A stretch of 64,000 bases of DNA from an uncultured Pelagibacteraceae bacterium (GTDB lineage: Bacteria > Pseudomonadota > Alphaproteobacteria > Pelagibacterales > Pelagibacteraceae), in NCBI GenBank assembly GCA_902627565.1, contig CACOJM010000006.1, positions 1 through 64,000 of the forward strand. Reading direction: 5' to 3'. Within the stretch, counting starts at the first letter, position 1. Each line of letters begins with the position of its first letter. Under the pieces are notes generated by a model. The model made no database searches. It was not told the DNA's origin and saw only the letters and a list, made by a program, of their open reading frames with translations. Both the position numbers and the translations under genes were made by a program. Below are positions 14,488-25,784 of this stretch, in pieces.

Positions 14488-15033
14488 CTATAAAGGCTGA
14501 ATTACCATGATCATTTGCTTTCCATCAAACTTTGGTTGTAATTCTATCTTGCCAATATCCTTCATATCTTCTTTAATTTTAGCCATTAACTCATTGCCAA
14601 GATGTGAATGTTGAAGCTCACGACCTTTAAATCTTATTGTAAATTTTACCTTATCACCTTTTGCAATAAATTTTTTTGCATTTTTAACTTTAAATTCATA
14701 ATCATGAGTTTCTGTAACAGGTCTCATTTTAATTTCTTTTAAAGCAATTATTTTTTGTTTTTTTCTGGCAAGATTTGCTTTTTTTTGAGCATCATATTTA
14801 TATTTACCCATATCCATAATTTTACATACAGGCGGTTTTGCATTTGGAGCTATCTCTATTAAATCTAGTCCCTCATTTTTAGCCATTGTGATTGCCTCGT
14901 TAGTATTTATAATACCTAAATTGTTTCCATCACTACCAATCACCTGAACTTCTGGTGAAGAAATCCTATTGTTAGATCTTGGTCCACGATCTTTTGTTCT
15001 TTTTTGAAAATAATTTTGTTTAAAATCTGCCAC
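14488..15033 (-). CDS. infC: Translation initiation factor IF-3
   Basis: NNRISSPEVQVIGSDGNNLG...IEIAPNAKPPVCKIMDMGKYKY; GTG start. Confidence 0.96.
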   Translation of the reverse strand: MADFKQNYFQKRTKDRGPRSNNRISSPEVQVIGSDGNNLGIINTNEAITMAKNEGLDLIEIAPNAKPPVCKIMDMGKYKYDAQKKANLARKKQKIIALKEIKMRPVTETHDYEFKVKNAKKFIAKGDKVKFTIRFKGRELQHSHLGNELMAKIKEDMKDIGKIELQPKFDGKQMIMVIQPL

Positions 15034-16953
15034 TTAATTTGATGAAGCTTTATTTAAAGCAGAAAATGTTTTTATAAATAGATCTAGTTTCATATTTTCT
15101 TGTTTATTAGAATCCAACCTTCTAATAGTTACACTGTTAGTGTCAACTTCTTTTTTACCACAAATCAGCAAAATTGGTATTTTTGCTAACGAATGTTCTC
15201 TAATTTTATAATTTAAATTATGATTTTTTAAATCAACAATTGAACTGATGCCAGCCTCTTTAATCTTTTCTGAAACTTTCTTAGAGTAGTTCTCAAAATC
15301 TTCTGAAATTGGTATAACGACAGTTTGTAATGGGGAGATCCAGAAAGGAAATTTACCTGCGTAGTTTTCAATTAATATTCCTATAAATCTTTCAAGAGAT
15401 CCAAACAATGCTCTATGTAGCATAACAGGAACTTTTTTTGTTCCATCTTTATCTACGTATGAGGCATCTAATCTTCCTGGTAAATTTAAGTCAACCTGTA
15501 CAGTTCCACATTGCCAATCTCTACCTATGGCATCTCTCAAAACAAATTCTATTTTTGGACCATAAAAAGCACCCTCACCTTTGTTAATACTGTACTTTAA
15601 TTTTGATGCTTTAACTGCTTCTAGCAATGATGCTTCAGCTTTATCCCAAACTTTATCCTCACCAACTCGCACCTCCGGTCTGTCAGCATATTTAAGAACA
15701 ACATCTTTAAAACCTAAATCTTTATAGATATCTAAAATTAAATTTGTAACATTCAAACATTCACTAGTAATTTGATCCTCAGAGCAGAAAATATGTGCAT
15801 CATCTTGCGTGAATGCTCTAACTCTTAAAAGTCCATGAAGAGCTCCAGACGGTTCATAGCGGTGAACTTTGCCAAATTCAGTTATTCTTAGCGGTAAATC
15901 TCTATAACTTTTTAACCCTTGGTTAAAAACTTGTATATGACCTGGACAATTCATTGGTTTAATCGCAAAAACTTTTTCATCTGGAGTTTCAGATGTGTAC
16001 ATATTTGCTCCATATTTCTCCCAATGACCTGATTTTTCCCACAACAATCTATCCAATACCTCCGGAGTATTAACCTCCCGATATCCTGCTGCATCTTGAC
16101 GTGCTCTCATATAATTTATAAGTTTTTGAAATAAAGCCCATCCTTTTTCATGCCAAAAAACAGAACCAGGACTTTCTTCTCTGAAATGAAATAAATCCAT
16201 TTCTCTACCAAGTTTTCTGTGGTCTCTTTTTTCCGCTTCTTCAATTCTCCTCAGATAATCATCTAGATCTTTTTGAGACGCCCAACCAGTTCCATAAATT
16301 CTTTGTAGCATTTCATTTTTTGAATCCCCCCTCCAATAAGCTCCAGCAACTTTTGTCAATTTAAAAGCTTTTCCAATTTTACCGGAAGATAATAAATGTG
16401 GACCCCTACATAAATCATACCAGGTATTACCATGATGATAAATAGTTAGCTCTTCATTTTTGGGTATACTCTCAATTATTTGAGCTTTATATTTTTCTCC
16501 AATCTTTTTGAAATGACTAATTGCTTTTTCTCTTTCCCAAACTTCTCTTTTTGTCTTTACATCTTTGTCTATTATTTCTGACATTCTTTTCTCTATTTTT
16601 TTTAGATCATCCTCAGTGAATGGTTCTTTTCTAGCAAAATCATAGTAAAAGCCATTTTCAATTACTGGTCCAATAGTCACTTGAGTGCCAGGATATAATT
16701 CTTGCACAGCCATTGCCATAATATGAGCAGCATCATGCCTAATAACCTCTAATCCCTCAGGATCTTTTGCGGTAAAAATTTTTACTAAACAATCTCTATC
16801 TATTGAAAAATATAAATCTTTTAACACTCCATCAACACTCATTATTAAAGCTTGCTTTGAAAGAGATTTGCTGATTTTACTAGCAATTTCTATTCCAGTA
16901 ACTTCTTTTGAGAATTTAAGACTATTTCCGTCTGGTAATGTAATTTTTGGCAT
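15034..16953 (-). CDS. thrS: Threonyl-tRNA synthetase
   Basis: TGS domain start, [27 protein letters not shown]. Confidence 0.97.
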   Translation of the reverse strand: MPKITLPDGNSLKFSKEVTGIEIASKISKSLSKQALIMSVDGVLKDLYFSIDRDCLVKIFTAKDPEGLEVIRHDAAHIMAMAVQELYPGTQVTIGPVIENGFYYDFARKEPFTEDDLKKIEKRMSEIIDKDVKTKREVWEREKAISHFKKIGEKYKAQIIESIPKNEELTIYHHGNTWYDLCRGPHLLSSGKIGKAFKLTKVAGAYWRGDSKNEMLQRIYGTGWASQKDLDDYLRRIEEAEKRDHRKLGREMDLFHFREESPGSVFWHEKGWALFQKLINYMRARQDAAGYREVNTPEVLDRLLWEKSGHWEKYGANMYTSETPDEKVFAIKPMNCPGHIQVFNQGLKSYRDLPLRITEFGKVHRYEPSGALHGLLRVRAFTQDDAHIFCSEDQITSECLNVTNLILDIYKDLGFKDVVLKYADRPEVRVGEDKVWDKAEASLLEAVKASKLKYSINKGEGAFYGPKIEFVLRDAIGRDWQCGTVQVDLNLPGRLDASYVDKDGTKKVPVMLHRALFGSLERFIGILIENYAGKFPFWISPLQTVVIPISEDFENYSKKVSEKIKEAGISSIVDLKNHNLNYKIREHSLAKIPILLICGKKEVDTNSVTIRRLDSNKQENMKLDLFIKTFSALNKASSN

Positions 16954-18108
16954 TTAGTTTAGTAATCTTTTATACTCTGAATAAGTAGAAAAACACATTT
17001 TTTCAACATTAAATTTTTTAATTATATTTTTTCTGCCCTCAATCCCTATAGTTTTTAGTAAACTTTCGTCCATAGTTAAAGCCCTAATAATTTTTTTACT
17101 TAGTGATTTTGCATCTCCAGACTGAAATAATAATCCAGTCTTTTCATCGATGATTGTTTCATTTGAACCTCCTATGTTGCTTGCAATAATCAACTTTTGC
17201 ATCGATTGGGCCTCCACAGAAACTCGTCCGAATGCCTCTGGTTCTATGGATGCAGAAATAACAATATTAGAGATTTTATAAGCTAAAGCCATATCACCAC
17301 AGTGATCTATAAACTTTATTTGCTTAGAAATACCGTATTGTTCACATAGTCTGATTAATTTTTTTTTATATGCGTCTCTACCTTGATCACTACCTAAAAT
17401 TATTCCATAAAAAGCCTCGTAGCCAAGTTCAATATTTACTAAATTAACTGCGTTAATGAATAACTCTTGCCCTTTCCAAGAAGTAAGTCTTCCTGGCATT
17501 AAAATAATTTTTTTGTTTTCAAAAATCTCCCATTTTTTCATAAGTTTTCTCTCATCAGATTCAATTGTTGTACTTGAGTCGAAATAATCAACGTTAATAC
17601 CTCTAAAGATCACTAAAAATTTTTTTTTGATATCAATCAGCGATGCATAATTTTCTTTAATGTGTGAAAATATAAAATTAGAGCCAGCTATTATTAAATC
17701 AGACCTAACCATAACAGAATTATAAAATTTTTTAATTTTACCACTAAAATTATAAACACCATGAAATGTTGTAACAAATTTTCTGCCAGTCAATTTAGAC
17801 GCAATTAGACAAGACCAAGCTGGAGCACGACTACGTGCATGAATAATTGAGATATTATAAAATAAAATAATCCCTGCTAGTAGTATTGAATTAATTAAAA
17901 TCAATAATGGATTTTTGCTATGCACTGGCAATCGAATTAATTTTACTTTTTTTTTATCTATGAATTTTGTTAATTCTCCTCCACTTGTTACAATAAATGA
18001 CTCACAATTATTCTCAGGTAAATAATGTGCAATGTCATAGCAACCTGTTTCGGCTCCGCCATAACCTAATCTTGGAATAACTTGTAAAACTTTAAAATTA
18101 GATGACAT
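16954..18108 (-). CDS. Family 4 glycosyltransferase
   Basis: IPRLGYGGAETGCYDIA; ILMPGRLTSWKGQELFINAV; EPEAFGRVSVEAQSM. Confidence 0.85.
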   Translation of the reverse strand: MSSNFKVLQVIPRLGYGGAETGCYDIAHYLPENNCESFIVTSGGELTKFIDKKKVKLIRLPVHSKNPLLILINSILLAGIILFYNISIIHARSRAPAWSCLIASKLTGRKFVTTFHGVYNFSGKIKKFYNSVMVRSDLIIAGSNFIFSHIKENYASLIDIKKKFLVIFRGINVDYFDSSTTIESDERKLMKKWEIFENKKIILMPGRLTSWKGQELFINAVNLVNIELGYEAFYGIILGSDQGRDAYKKKLIRLCEQYGISKQIKFIDHCGDMALAYKISNIVISASIEPEAFGRVSVEAQSMQKLIIASNIGGSNETIIDEKTGLLFQSGDAKSLSKKIIRALTMDESLLKTIGIEGRKNIIKKFNVEKMCFSTYSEYKRLLN

Positions 18109-18150
18109 TTGATATGATTATATAATAATCAATAAAACTTATAAACTTTT

Positions 18151-18897
18151 ATGAGAAATTTTAAGTACTTTAGAATAACAAAAAACAAAAAAATTAGATA
18201 TTTAAAGATTTTTAAAAGGAAAGGTACTTATATCGTTTTTTTACATGGATTTATGTCTGATCTAGAGGGTAAGAAACCTAAAGCCTTTCTAAATTTTTCA
18301 AGAAAATACAAATTAGGTTTTTTAGCGCTTGAATATTCTGGGCATGGTAAATCTTCAGGAAAATTTATTGACGGAAATATTTCAAAATGGTCTAGAGAGA
18401 CATCATTCCTGATTAAGAAAATTGTAAAGAAAAATAATATAATTCTTATTGGTTCTAGTATGGGTGCTTGGATTGCCCTTAATCAAATTTTAAAGTTTAA
18501 ACAACAAATTAAGGGATTCATGGGTATAGGTTCTGCTCCAGAGTTTTTAGAAAATCTAATGTGGAAAAAATTTTCAAATAAAATGAAAAAAGAAATTAAA
18601 AAAAATGGAATAATAAATTTAAAACATGGAGAATATGAATATCCAATTACATATCAGCTAATAAAAGATGGAAAAAATAATAAAGTTTTAAACAAAAAAG
18701 TGTATCACGATTTAAAAGTTGTTATGATACATGGAAGTAAAGATACTTCAGTACCAGTAATTTATTCAAGGAAAGTATTAAAAATTTTTAAGACTTATAA
18801 GAAAAAATTAGTTATTATTAAAAATGGTGATCATAGTCTTTCCTCTCCAAAATGGTTAAGATTTTTAAAAAGAGAACTTAATTTAGTTATTAACTAA
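18151..18897 (+). CDS. Alpha/beta hydrolase
   Basis: YIVFLHGFMSDLEGKK; LIGSSMGAWIAL; MIHGSKDTSVP; NGDHSL. Confidence 0.8.
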   Translation: MRNFKYFRITKNKKIRYLKIFKRKGTYIVFLHGFMSDLEGKKPKAFLNFSRKYKLGFLALEYSGHGKSSGKFIDGNISKWSRETSFLIKKIVKKNNIILIGSSMGAWIALNQILKFKQQIKGFMGIGSAPEFLENLMWKKFSNKMKKEIKKNGIINLKHGEYEYPITYQLIKDGKNNKVLNKKVYHDLKVVMIHGSKDTSVPVIYSRKVLKIFKTYKKKLVIIKNGDHSLSSPKWLRFLKRELNLVIN

Positions 18898-21800
18898 CTT
18901 CTTTTATTTTTGGATTTAATGTGAGTGGTTGATCAAGTTTGTTAATCATTTCTTTTGGACAAACCTGAATAAAATTTTTTATTTCTTCCTCGAAGTTATT
19001 TATGATCTTTTTTGATAATTCTGAATTTGTTTCATTTAAATGTTCTAAAACTAATGTTTTTAAGTATTTCTTCCAATAGTCAGTTTCAACATCTTGCCAA
19101 ACAACAGAATCTGAATTTACTTTTTTTTCAAATTCTTTAGATATGTCATATATAAATGCCATTCCTCCTGTCATACCAGCTGCAAAATTATCTCCGACTG
19201 CTCCAAGTATTACGGCTGTTCCTCCTGTCATATACTCACAACCATTAGAATCACATCCTTCAACAACTGTTATTGCACCAGAATTTCTAACTGCAAATCT
19301 ATCACCAGCTTGACCTGCTGCAAAAAGTTTACCAGATGTGGCTCCATAAAGAACTGTGTTTCCGATAATTGTATTTTCATTAGATATCAAATTACTTTCA
19401 TCTGATAGTTTAATTACAATTGTTGCTCCTGATAATCCTTTGCCGACATAATCATTTGCGTCACCTTTTAAATTTAATTTTAGTCCCTTTGCTGAAAAAG
19501 CTCCAAAAGATTGTCCTGCAGAACCTTTAAAATTTAAGGTAAGAAAATTTTCATCTAATTTTTCATAACCGTATTTTTTATAAAGGTGATGAGAAATTCT
19601 TGTACCAACAGCTCTATTAGTGTTTTTAATAAAAAATTCTTTTTTAATTTTTTCAGAATTATCTAATGATTTTTCTATCTCAGGCCAAATTTCTTGGTCT
19701 AACGTCTTTGGTACTTCGTTTATCTTTTGAGACTCGCAGTACCTTTTGTTGTTACCTGGGTCCGCCTGAACAAATAAAGGATTTAAATCTAAATCATCTA
19801 AATTTGGTGAAGCTTTATTTACCTGCATTAATAGGTCTGTTCTTCCAATAATATCATTCAATGATTTAAAACCCAACTCAGATAAAATTTCTCTAACTTC
19901 AGAGGCGATAAAAGTAAATAAATTTACCACCTTGTCTGGTGTACCATTAAATTTTTCTCTTAATTTTTCATCTTGTGTGCATACACCAACTGGGCATGTA
20001 TTTGAGTGACATTGTCTTACCATAATACATCCCATAGCAACTAATGCAGTTGTAGCAACCCCATATTCTTCAGCTCCCATCATAGCAGCGATAACAACGT
20101 CCCTACCAGTTTTGATACCACCATCTGTCCTTAAAGTAACTTTATGTCTTAAATTATTTAAAGTTAGAACTTGATTTGCTTCTGTTAAACCCATTTCCCA
20201 AGGTATACCTACATACTTAACACTCGTTTGAGGAGTAGCTCCAGTTCCACCATTATGCCCCGAAATTAAAATTATGTCTGCCTTTGCTTTTGCTACTCCT
20301 GCAGCAATCGTTCCTACACCTGATGAGGCAACCAATTTAACTCCAATTCTAGCTTTTGGATTTATTTGTTTTAAGTCATAAATTAATTGAGCCAGATCCT
20401 CGATTGAATAAATATCATGATGTGGTGGAGGAGATATCAAGGTAACTCCAGGTGTTGAATGTCTTAATCGAGCTATTTCGTTTGTAACCTTAAAACCAGG
20501 CAATTGTCCACCTTCACCAGGTTTAGCTCCTTGAGCGATCTTAATCTCTATTTCATTGCAGTTATTTAAATAATTTACTGTTACTCCAAATCTTGCTGAA
20601 GCAATTTGTTTTACTCTAGAATTTGCACTATCTCCATCATCCATAACTTTAAATCTTTTTTCATCCTCACCACCTTCACCGCTACAAGATGCTCCTTTGA
20701 TCCTATTCATACCTATAGCTAGAGTCTCATGAGCTTCCTTAGATAATGCTCCGTGAGACATACTTCCACTTCCAAATCTCTTTAAAATTTTTTCTACAGG
20801 TTCAACTTCTGATAATTTAATTGGAGGGCCTAATTTCTTTTTTCTAAAATTTACTAAATCTCTAAGATTTATTGGTGGCAAATTATATATGCCTTCTGCA
20901 TATTTCTTATACGCATCATAGGAGTTAGAGCCAACTGCACTTTGTAATAAATGTATAAGTTTACCCTGATATTGGTGAGTTTCACCATTTTTTCTGTATC
21001 TATAAATACCACCAATTGGTAACACAGTTTCAGTACTTTCAAATGCTTCTTTATGAATTTCTCTTATTTTTTTTTCAATGCCAGTCAAACCAATTCCTGA
21101 TATTTTTGAAGTCACTCCAGGAAAATAGTCATCAACAATAGTTCGGCTAAGACCGACAGTTTCAAAATTACATCCACCCCTATAAGAACTTAAAACTGAA
21201 ATTCCCATTTTAGACATTATTTTTAAAAGTCCAGCATTAACTGATTTAATATATCTTTGAACACATTCATCAAAACTGAATTGACCAAAAAGTTTTTTTG
21301 AATATCTTTGATACAAGCTATCAAAAGCTAAATATGGATTAACCGTAGTGGCGCCAACACCTAATAATGTAGCAAATGAATGCGTATCTAAAGCTTCACC
21401 AGATTGAACATTTATAGAAACATAACCTCTCAATTTTTTTTCAATCAAAAAAGTATTTATAGCACCCACACACAATAACATAGGCATTGGTAGTTTTTGT
21501 GACGAAAGTTCTTTATCACTTAGAACAAGCTGCGTTATACCTTGTCTTACAGCGATTTCAGCCTCTTTTTGAATTCTTTTAATTGCAACAGCTAAATTTT
21601 CTTCTTGTGTAAATGTGCAATCTATATTTATTGAATTTTTACCGAAAAAATTAATAAATTTATTAAATTGGGAATTAGATAAAATTGGACTGTTTAGAAC
21701 ATAAATATTTTCTTTTGTTAAAGTATCAAAATCTAAAATATTTCCTAAATTTCCAAATCTTGTTTTTAAACTCATTACTTTATTCTCTCTTAAAGAATCT

Positions 21801-23395
21801 ATAGGGGGGTTTGTAACTTGACTAAAATTTTGTCTAAAAAAATGATATAATGGTCTATATCTGTCAGATAAGACAGCCAAAGGTGTATCATCTCCCATCG
21901 AACCTGTTGCTTCTTTTGCGTCCTCAGCCATGGGATGTAAAATAAGCTCTAGATCCTCCAAACTTATTCCAAAAGTATATTGTCTTCTTCTTAAATTCTC
22001 TCCCTCAAAATTATTTTTTTCATTAGAAATTTGTAATTTGTCATCTAAATCAATAATTTGAGAGTTAAAATGTTTAAACTCTTTTGCTAGATAATCTTTT
22101 ATTTGATTATTTGAAAAAATCTTACCTTTTTCAATTCTTACACCTATAATTTCACCTGGGCCTAATCTGCCTTTAGATAAAATCTTTTTTTCATTTAATT
22201 CTATCATTCCCGTTTCCGATCCTGCAAAAAGCATTTTATCTTTGGTAATTGCATATCTAAGAGGTCTCAGTCCATTTCTGTCATTTGCTGCAATGACCCA
22301 CTCATTATCTGTTGCTGCAATAGCAGCAGGGCCATCCCAAGGTTCCATAGTACTATTTAAAAAATTGAATAATTGTTGATGATTTTTTGGAAGTGTCTTA
22401 TTTTTTTTTGACCAAGCATCTGGCACTAACATTAATTTTGCTAATGGCGCTGGTTGACCTGATTTATTTAATAGCTCAAAAACATTATCCAATGCTGCAG
22501 AGTCCGAAACTCCTTTTTGAATAACAGGTTTTAAATTCTCTATATCATCAAAAAGCGGGCTGCTCATTTCTTGTTCATGAACTCTCATCCAATTTTTATT
22601 ACCTTTGTAAGTATTAATTTCCCCATTATGAGCTATTGCTCTAAATGGTTGAGCCAAACTCCAGCTTGGAGCTGTATTAGTTGAAAACCTTTGATGAAAT
22701 ATTGCGTATCGTGAAATAAATCTCTTATCTCTTAAATCTAAATAAAAGTCTGATATGGCCTCTGCTAAATATAGTCCCTTATAAATAATTGATTTAGAAC
22801 TAATAGAACAGATATAAAAGTTATTTAATGACAGCTCGAATGCTTTATTTTCAATTTTTTTTCTTGTTTCGTAAATTTTTCTCTCTAAATTTTTGTCTAT
22901 TAAATTTGTATCATTTGATTTAAACAATACTTGAATTATTTCTGGCATAGTGTGAAATGCTTTTTCACCTAAAACTTTGGGATTTACAGGAACTTGTCTC
23001 CAGCCAAAAATACTAAAATCATTTTTTGTTAATTCACTTTCTACAATGGTTTTACAACTTTCTTGGGCGGAATAGTCATTTCTTGGTAGAAAAATCATAC
23101 CAACACATATTTCTGAATTATCATAGTCATGCCCTGTTACTTCAATTTTTTCTATGAAAAAGTCTTTTGGAATTTCAACATGTATGCCTGCGCCATCACC
23201 TGTTTTTCCATCAGCGTCAACAGCTCCTCTATGCCATACAGCTTTTAAAGCTTCAATACCATACTCAACAATATCTCTTGATTTTTTTCCCTCAGTTGAG
23301 GCAATTACACCAACACCACACGCGTCATGTTCCATATCTTTCGAATAGACATGATTTTCAGTTAAAAGTTTTATATTTTTTTTATAATTATTCAT
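18890..23395 (-). CDS. gltB: Glutamate synthase large subunit
   Basis: HDACGVGVIAS class II amidotransferase start; FMN/Fe-S region CHSNTCPVGVCTQ; GXGXG repeat C-term. Confidence 0.96.
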   Translation of the reverse strand: MNNYKKNIKLLTENHVYSKDMEHDACGVGVIASTEGKKSRDIVEYGIEALKAVWHRGAVDADGKTGDGAGIHVEIPKDFFIEKIEVTGHDYDNSEICVGMIFLPRNDYSAQESCKTIVESELTKNDFSIFGWRQVPVNPKVLGEKAFHTMPEIIQVLFKSNDTNLIDKNLERKIYETRKKIENKAFELSLNNFYICSISSKSIIYKGLYLAEAISDFYLDLRDKRFISRYAIFHQRFSTNTAPSWSLAQPFRAIAHNGEINTYKGNKNWMRVHEQEMSSPLFDDIENLKPVIQKGVSDSAALDNVFELLNKSGQPAPLAKLMLVPDAWSKKNKTLPKNHQQLFNFLNSTMEPWDGPAAIAATDNEWVIAANDRNGLRPLRYAITKDKMLFAGSETGMIELNEKKILSKGRLGPGEIIGVRIEKGKIFSNNQIKDYLAKEFKHFNSQIIDLDDKLQISNEKNNFEGENLRRRQYTFGISLEDLELILHPMAEDAKEATGSMGDDTPLAVLSDRYRPLYHFFRQNFSQVTNPPIDSLRENKVMSLKTRFGNLGNILDFDTLTKENIYVLNSPILSNSQFNKFINFFGKNSINIDCTFTQEENLAVAIKRIQKEAEIAVRQGITQLVLSDKELSSQKLPMPMLLCVGAINTFLIEKKLRGYVSINVQSGEALDTHSFATLLGVGATTVNPYLAFDSLYQRYSKKLFGQFSFDECVQRYIKSVNAGLLKIMSKMGISVLSSYRGGCNFETVGLSRTIVDDYFPGVTSKISGIGLTGIEKKIREIHKEAFESTETVLPIGGIYRYRKNGETHQYQGKLIHLLQSAVGSNSYDAYKKYAEGIYNLPPINLRDLVNFRKKKLGPPIKLSEVEPVEKILKRFGSGSMSHGALSKEAHETLAIGMNRIKGASCSGEGGEDEKRFKVMDDGDSANSRVKQIASARFGVTVNYLNNCNEIEIKIAQGAKPGEGGQLPGFKVTNEIARLRHSTPGVTLISPPPHHDIYSIEDLAQLIYDLKQINPKARIGVKLVASSGVGTIAAGVAKAKADIILISGHNGGTGATPQTSVKYVGIPWEMGLTEANQVLTLNNLRHKVTLRTDGGIKTGRDVVIAAMMGAEEYGVATTALVAMGCIMVRQCHSNTCPVGVCTQDEKLREKFNGTPDKVVNLFTFIASEVREILSELGFKSLNDIIGRTDLLMQVNKASPNLDDLDLNPLFVQADPGNNKRYCESQKINEVPKTLDQEIWPEIEKSLDNSEKIKKEFFIKNTNRAVGTRISHHLYKKYGYEKLDENFLTLNFKGSAGQSFGAFSAKGLKLNLKGDANDYVGKGLSGATIVIKLSDESNLISNENTIIGNTVLYGATSGKLFAAGQAGDRFAVRNSGAITVVEGCDSNGCEYMTGGTAVILGAVGDNFAAGMTGGMAFIYDISKEFEKKVNSDSVVWQDVETDYWKKYLKTLVLEHLNETNSELSKKIINNFEEEIKNFIQVCPKEMINKLDQPLTLNPKIKEVS

Positions 23396-24834
23396 TAAGC
23401 TACTTTTGTTTTTTTTATTTCATTACTCTCAAGATAAGTCTTCATCGCTGCAGCGGCATCCCTACCATCTTTTATAGCCCACACAACAAGTGACGCACCT
23501 CTAACTATATCTCCAGCTGCAAATACACCTTTCAGGTTTGTCTCCATTGTATCAAAATTCGTTTTCAAAGTTCCCCATTTTGTTACTTGCAATTCTTTTG
23601 AGTCAAACAAATATGGTAAATCTTCAGGATCAAATCCAAGAGCCTTAATGACCATATCAGCTTTAATTTCAAACTCAGAACCATCTTTTACTTGAGGACT
23701 TCGTCTACCTGTTTCATCAGGTTCACCTAATTGTATTTGATCAACAATTAACTTTTCTATTTTATTTTTACCTTTAAATTCTTTGGGACTTGATAACCAT
23801 ACAAATTCAACACCTTCCTCTTCTGCGTTCGCAACTTCTCTTGCAGAACCTGGCATATTTTCTTTATCTCTTCTATATAAGCATTTTACTGAATTAGCTT
23901 TTTGTCTTACTGAAGTCCTAACACAATCCATGGCAGTATCACCGCCACCAATGACAACAACATCCTTTCCTTCAGCATTTAAAATTCCTTTATCGAATAA
24001 TTCAACTTTATCTCCTAATCCTTTTTTATTTGAAGCAGTCAAAAATTCCATTGCCGGGAAAATATTTTCTAGATCATTTCCTGGTAAATTAATTTCTCTT
24101 GGTTTATACACTCCAGTTGCAATCAAAATTGCATCATGTTTTTTCCTTAATTGCTCTAACGTAGCATCTTTACCAACTTCAAAATTTTGAATAAATTCTA
24201 TACCACCATCTTTGAGTAATTTTGTTCTTCTTTCAACAACATGTTTTTCTAATTTAAAATTTGGAATACCATAAATTAATAAGCCACCTGCTCGATCATA
24301 ACGATCGTAAACAGTAATCTTATATCCATTCTTTCTAAGTTGTTCAGCAGCTGCCAAACCTGCGGGTCCTGCTCCAATAATACCAACACTTTGTTCTTTC
24401 TCATATTTTACTTCAATTGGCTTAACCCACCCCTGTTCCCAAGCATTGTCCGTTATATATTTTTCCATCGATCCAATAGTCACTGTTCCATGACCTGACT
24501 GCTCTATGACACAATTACCTTCACACAGACGATCTTGAGGACATATTCTTCCACAAACTTCTGGCATGTTATTTGTGCTTTGAGATAATTCATAAGCTTC
24601 TTTTAATCTTCCTTCGGCTGTTAACTTTAACCAATCAGGGATATTGTTGCTTAAAGGGCAATGTACTTGACAAAATGGAACTCCGCATTGAGAACATCTA
24701 CTTGACTGTTCTTGTGCTTTTTGTTTTATAAAGTCGTCATAAATTTCATTAAAATCCTTTTTTCTGTTATCAACACCTCTTTTAGGTGGAGTCTGTTGAC
24801 CTATTTCTACAAATTTTAACATTTTATCAGTCAT
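23395..24834 (-). CDS. gltD: Glutamate synthase small subunit
   Basis: CSQCGVPFCQVHCPLSNNIPDWL; IGAGPAGLAAAEQLRKNG; upstream of gltB. Confidence 0.95.
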   Translation of the reverse strand: MTDKMLKFVEIGQQTPPKRGVDNRKKDFNEIYDDFIKQKAQEQSSRCSQCGVPFCQVHCPLSNNIPDWLKLTAEGRLKEAYELSQSTNNMPEVCGRICPQDRLCEGNCVIEQSGHGTVTIGSMEKYITDNAWEQGWVKPIEVKYEKEQSVGIIGAGPAGLAAAEQLRKNGYKITVYDRYDRAGGLLIYGIPNFKLEKHVVERRTKLLKDGGIEFIQNFEVGKDATLEQLRKKHDAILIATGVYKPREINLPGNDLENIFPAMEFLTASNKKGLGDKVELFDKGILNAEGKDVVVIGGGDTAMDCVRTSVRQKANSVKCLYRRDKENMPGSAREVANAEEEGVEFVWLSSPKEFKGKNKIEKLIVDQIQLGEPDETGRRSPQVKDGSEFEIKADMVIKALGFDPEDLPYLFDSKELQVTKWGTLKTNFDTMETNLKGVFAAGDIVRGASLVVWAIKDGRDAAAAMKTYLESNEIKKTKVA

Positions 24835-24889
24835 TTTTTTTTAGAATCATGGAAAAATATACATTGTTTTTTATAGTAAAAGAATTATT

Positions 24890-24910
24890 TAGGTCAATAT
24901 ATATGACCTA
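24890..24910. promoter_or_regulatory. Operator-like inverted repeat TAGGTCA-ATATATA-TGACCTA upstream of gltD
   Basis: Perfect 7-bp arms with AT spacer, 56-76 nt upstream of the gltD start codon. Confidence 0.45.
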
Positions 24911-25016
24911 TATTTATTAAAAATTAGCTTAAAACAAAGAAATTTTAATTTTTGCATAGCTATTATGTTTAAATCGAATTGTTTTAAAAGAATATTTTTT
25001 AAGTTACGACACTTAT

Positions 25017-25784
25017 ATGTTCAAAGATTTTATAGAAATCCTTATTCTTTCAGCCATTCAAGGAGTATCTGAATTTTTACCAATAAGTTCATCAGCACAT
25101 TTAATTATAGTCTCAAACTTATATGATCTTAAAGCGAGTTCATTGTTAATAGATATAAGTTTACATTTAGGTTCCTTACTAGCAATAATATTTTTTTTTA
25201 GAAAAGATTTATTTAACCTAAAGCATAATAAAAAATTTCTAAAACTTATTATAATCGGCTCAATACCACTTATCATTTTTGGGTATATTTTATATTCAAC
25301 TGAATTAATTCATCTTTTAAGAGATATTAAAATTATAGCTTGGGCAACATTATTTTTTGGTATTATTTTATACTTTGCTGATCAAAGAAAGTTTGATCGC
25401 AATATTACAACCAACCTAAATGTACAATCAATAATTTTTATTGGAATATTTCAGGTGCTTGCGTTAATTCCAGGAGTTAGTAGAGCAGGTATAACCTTGA
25501 CAGCAGCAAGATTATTAAAATTTAACAGAGTTGATTCTGGAAAAATTTCTTTTTTACTATCTATTCCTGCTTTAGCCGGAGCAAGTTTTCTAGGATTAAA
25601 AGATATACCGAATACCTCACTTGAAATAAATATATTAGTAATAATTGCAATAATTTTATCTTTCTTATTTTCTTATTTTACTGCTAAATTTTTTTTAAAT
25701 TTTCTTCATAAATTCTCTTTAAATATTTTTGTAATTTATAGATTAATTATAGCTTTAATTTTATTGATGATAATTTATTTTTGA
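25017..25784 (+). CDS. uppP: Undecaprenyl-diphosphate phosphatase
   Basis: SAIQGVSEFLPISSSAHLI; ALIPGVSRAGITLTAARLL. Confidence 0.94.
   Translation: MFKDFIEILILSAIQGVSEFLPISSSAHLIIVSNLYDLKASSLLIDISLHLGSLLAIIFFFRKDLFNLKHNKKFLKLIIIGSIPLIIFGYILYSTELIHLLRDIKIIAWATLFFGIILYFADQRKFDRNITTNLNVQSIIFIGIFQVLALIPGVSRAGITLTAARLLKFNRVDSGKISFLLSIPALAGASFLGLKDIPNTSLEINILVIIAIILSFLFSYFTAKFFLNFLHKFSLNIFVIYRLIIALILLMIIYF

Noticed and set aside
23395-25016. uppP (bacA) as an antibiotic resistance determinant
   Set aside because: It is an ordinary cell-envelope housekeeping gene.
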